DNA from: Anaeromyxobacter sp.
Lineage (GTDB): Bacteria; Myxococcota; Myxococcia; Myxococcales; Anaeromyxobacteraceae
DNA: 64,000 nt
Reading direction: 5' to 3'
NCBI GenBank assembly: GCA_016718565.1
Contig: JADKCZ010000013.1
Location: 62,001 to 126,000, forward strand
Shown here in pieces: positions 62,223 to 64,000 of this stretch; positions within the stretch are counted from its first letter, which is position 1, and each line of letters opens with the position of its first letter. The notes under the pieces are model-generated. The model ran no database searches. It saw only the letters and a list, made by a program, of their open reading frames with translations, and had not been told where the DNA came from. Made by a program: the position numbers and the translations under genes.

Positions 62223-63705
62223 CTACTTGCGCCTCAGCCGCACGACGCGTACCTGCGGGCCGCTCGCGGCGGCGCTCTCGATCCGATCGAGCGCGGTCGA
62301 GGCGTGATCGCAGAGCAACTCGACGGCGATCTCGGTGTCGCGGTGCACCCGCTCCCGCCCGTCGGTCCACGCGAGATCGAGGTGGTCGTCGCCGGGCCGC
62401 TCCGCGATGAGGCCGTACCGCGCCCGCAGCGCGTCGCCTGGGAGCTCCTCCAGCCCCTGGGCCCATGGGCCGCTGCCCGAGTGGCCCTCCAGCCTGCCCA
62501 GCGTGAGCCCCACCCCGACCGCGCCCAGCGCGGGCGGCATCGCGCACCGCTGCCCAGACGTCATGGGGCGTTTGCGCCTGCCTCAGCGCCTCGCCCGCAT
62601 TGCGAATCGAGGCCCTCATGTCCAGGTTGCGCCGGCGATCTGCCAGCGCCGCCCTGGCGAGCGTCACGTCCACCAGACCGAGCGCGCGCAGAACGAGGAA
62701 CGTGAGCACCGCCATGACCAACAACACGGCCGCGGCCTGCGGGCCGTTGGCAAAGCTCACCAGCAGCGCGGCAGCACCGAAGACGGTCGCGCCTCCGTAG
62801 ATGACCAGCACCGCGGCCCGGTGCGAGAGCCCCCGGTCGATGAGGCGGTGGTGCAGGTGGCCCCGATCCGCCGAGAAGAGCGGAGCCCCACGGACGGCGC
62901 GCCGGCCGATGGCGAGCAGCGTGTCGGAGATTGGGATGCCGAGCGCCAGGATGGGGACCACGATGGCCACCGCGGTGGTGGACTTCGAGCTGGTCCGGAT
63001 GGCCGCCGTGGCGAGCACGAAGCCGAGGAACATCGACCCGGTGTCGCCCATGAAGATGGTGGCCGGGTTGAAGTTGTAGAGGAGGAACCCCAGGATGGCG
63101 CCGCCGAGCGCCGCAGCGAACAGCAGCATGAGCGCGTCGCCACGCACCGCGGCCAGGGTGAAGATGGTGGCCACGGCGATGAAGGCCACCCCGCCGGCCA
63201 GCCCATCGAGGCCGTCGATGAGGTTCATCGCGTTGATGACACCAGCGATCCAGAACATGGTGAACGGCAAGGCGAACAGGCCAAGTGAAATCGGAGGGCC
63301 AAAGGGGTGCGACACCTGGTCGATGCGGAACCCGGCCCAGTACATGGCCGCCGACACGGCGAACTGGACGAAGAACTTCGTCTTCGCGTTGCAGCCCCTC
63401 AGGTCATCGAGGATGCCGAGCGCGGCGATGGCCAGGCCGCCGCCGAAGAGCGCCAGCGCGGTCGTCGAGTCGCTCCAGAAGCGACGACCGACCTCGCTGC
63501 TCACGAAGAAGAGCGCCGCCAAGGGGGCGAAGAAGGCCAGCACGATGGCGATGCCGCCGAGGCGCGGCACCGGCCGCCCGTGGATCTTGCGCGATGTCAG
63601 GCCGTGGTCCAGCGCCCCGTATCGATGGGCAAGCTCGCGCACCATCGGCGTGGCGACGGCGCCCACGAGGGTGGACGAAATGAAGGCGACGGTCGCTGCT
63701 CTCAC
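62223..63705 (-). CDS. WecA/MraY-family sugar-1-phosphate transferase, apparent frameshift near its end
   Basis: About 493 residues after correction. The GTG at 63705 starts a first helix (VAFISSTLVGAVATPMV). Family motifs: KIHGRPVPRLGGIAI, DDLRG, NAMNLIDGLDGLAGG, NPATIFMGDTGSMFLGF and DRGHLHHRLIDRGLSH. These mark polyprenyl-phosphate N-acetylhexosamine-1-phosphate transferases of the WecA/TagO branch, which start O-antigen and related glycan assembly on undecaprenyl phosphate. Near 62527-62535 the frame breaks and a C-terminal extension of about 105 residues (ALGAVGVGLTLGRLEGH...) follows in another frame to 62223. The span is one base over a multiple of three. About 11 membrane segments are present. 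Confidence 0.85.
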
Positions 63706-63794
63706 GGGGTCCCCAACTGGCTCCTGAGAAGCGCCGACACTACACGGTCGCAGGCCCTTGAATCCAGAGCGCGGCCCTCTGCCGGCCTGTTGGC

Positions 63795-64000
63795 CTACGC
63801 GCCTTCGTCCAGGGAGCGGAGCAGCAGTTCGAAGGCCGCGGTCCTCAGCCGCCGATCGTACGCGCGTTCGAAGGCAGCACGAGCTGCCGTGCCAAGCGCC
63901 GGACCGCCCCGCAGGAGGCGCAGGATTGCAGCCGCCGCGGCAGGCGCATCTCCGCAGGGAACCACCTCCCCGATGTTCTCCCGGCTCACGGTGCACGCGG
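63795..64000 (-). CDS. glycosyltransferase C-terminal end, gene continues past the window
   Basis: The frame is open from the TAG at 63795 to the window's end and continues beyond it, so the start is outside. The last 68 or so residues (ACTVSRENIGEVVPCGDAPAAAAAILRLL...) resemble the C-terminal part of GT4-type glycosyltransferases, where a GEVVPCGDA-like turn follows the nucleotide-sugar site. Its neighbour, a WecA-type initiator, fits a polysaccharide cluster. This is a weak family call from a short fragment. Confidence 0.5.
   Translation of the reverse strand, partial: ACTVSRENIGEVVPCGDAPAAAAAILRLLRGGPALGTAARAAFERAYDRRLRTAAFELLLRSLDEGA

Overview
This window looks like a chromosomal segment of a high-GC member of Myxococcota/Deltaproteobacteria. 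Anaeromyxobacter-like genera are my best guess. The reasons are the extreme G/C bias at third codon positions, the response regulator with a DUF4388 domain, the multi-PAS hybrid kinase, the large MoxR/DUF58/VWA/DUF4175 operon, the proline-rich single-pass membrane proteins, and the CCCTCTCC...GGAGAGGG palindromes between genes. This is inference from gene content only.

Layout. 0-5.4 kb: the 3' part of a metallo-beta-lactamase-fold hydrolase, a small secreted protein, a YwqK/MORN-like repeat protein, an FtsH-type membrane AAA protease and an alpha/beta hydrolase. 5.4-10.3 kb: a complete nitrogen control block, PII protein - NtrB - NtrC - glutamine synthetase, with sigma-54 type promoters before the PII gene and glnA, and a terminator after glnA. 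10.3-16 kb: palindromic repeats, an MFS transporter and two PAS sensor kinases. 16-20.8 kb: a livKHMGF branched-chain amino acid ABC operon with 1-4 bp gene overlaps. 20.9-24.3 kb: the DUF4388 regulator, a YdcF/DUF218 protein and NagZ, then a repeat-filled spacer. 24.8-33.9 kb (minus): VWA/BatA, DUF58, MoxR ATPase, a peptidase-MA/TPR protein and a DUF4175 protein, in one tightly packed operon. 34-35.6 kb: ECF sigma factor, zinc-finger anti-sigma factor and a small exported protein. 35.6-42.3 kb: rfbDBCA (dTDP-L-rhamnose), a nucleotide-sugar dehydrogenase and an MsbA-like ABC exporter. 42.3-45.1 kb: two toxin-antitoxin modules (hipBA and a PIN-type pair) around a damaged poly-G/C stretch.

45-64 kb is the accessory and surface part. 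A secreted protein with six C-terminal Ig/Y_Y_Y-like repeats (46.9-50.0 kb, plus) faces a roughly 2027-residue multicopper oxidase with nine related repeats (55.3-61.4 kb, minus). Between these inverted repeat arrays lies a visibly lower-GC islet with an FAD oxidoreductase, a short NAD-dependent epimerase, a TIM-barrel sugar isomerase/epimerase and a polytopic glycosyltransferase-like membrane protein. Beyond it are another proline-rich membrane-anchored protein, a WecA/MraY-type sugar-phosphate transferase and the C-terminal end of a glycosyltransferase.

A quality warning applies to the whole window. Seven genes carry apparent single-base frameshifts, in each of which the conserved sequence resumes at once in another frame (ten single-base events counted), and 43968-44047 is an implausible homopolymer block. 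Together these suggest residual indels from an unpolished assembly more than real gene decay, so I annotate the affected genes over their full corrected extent.
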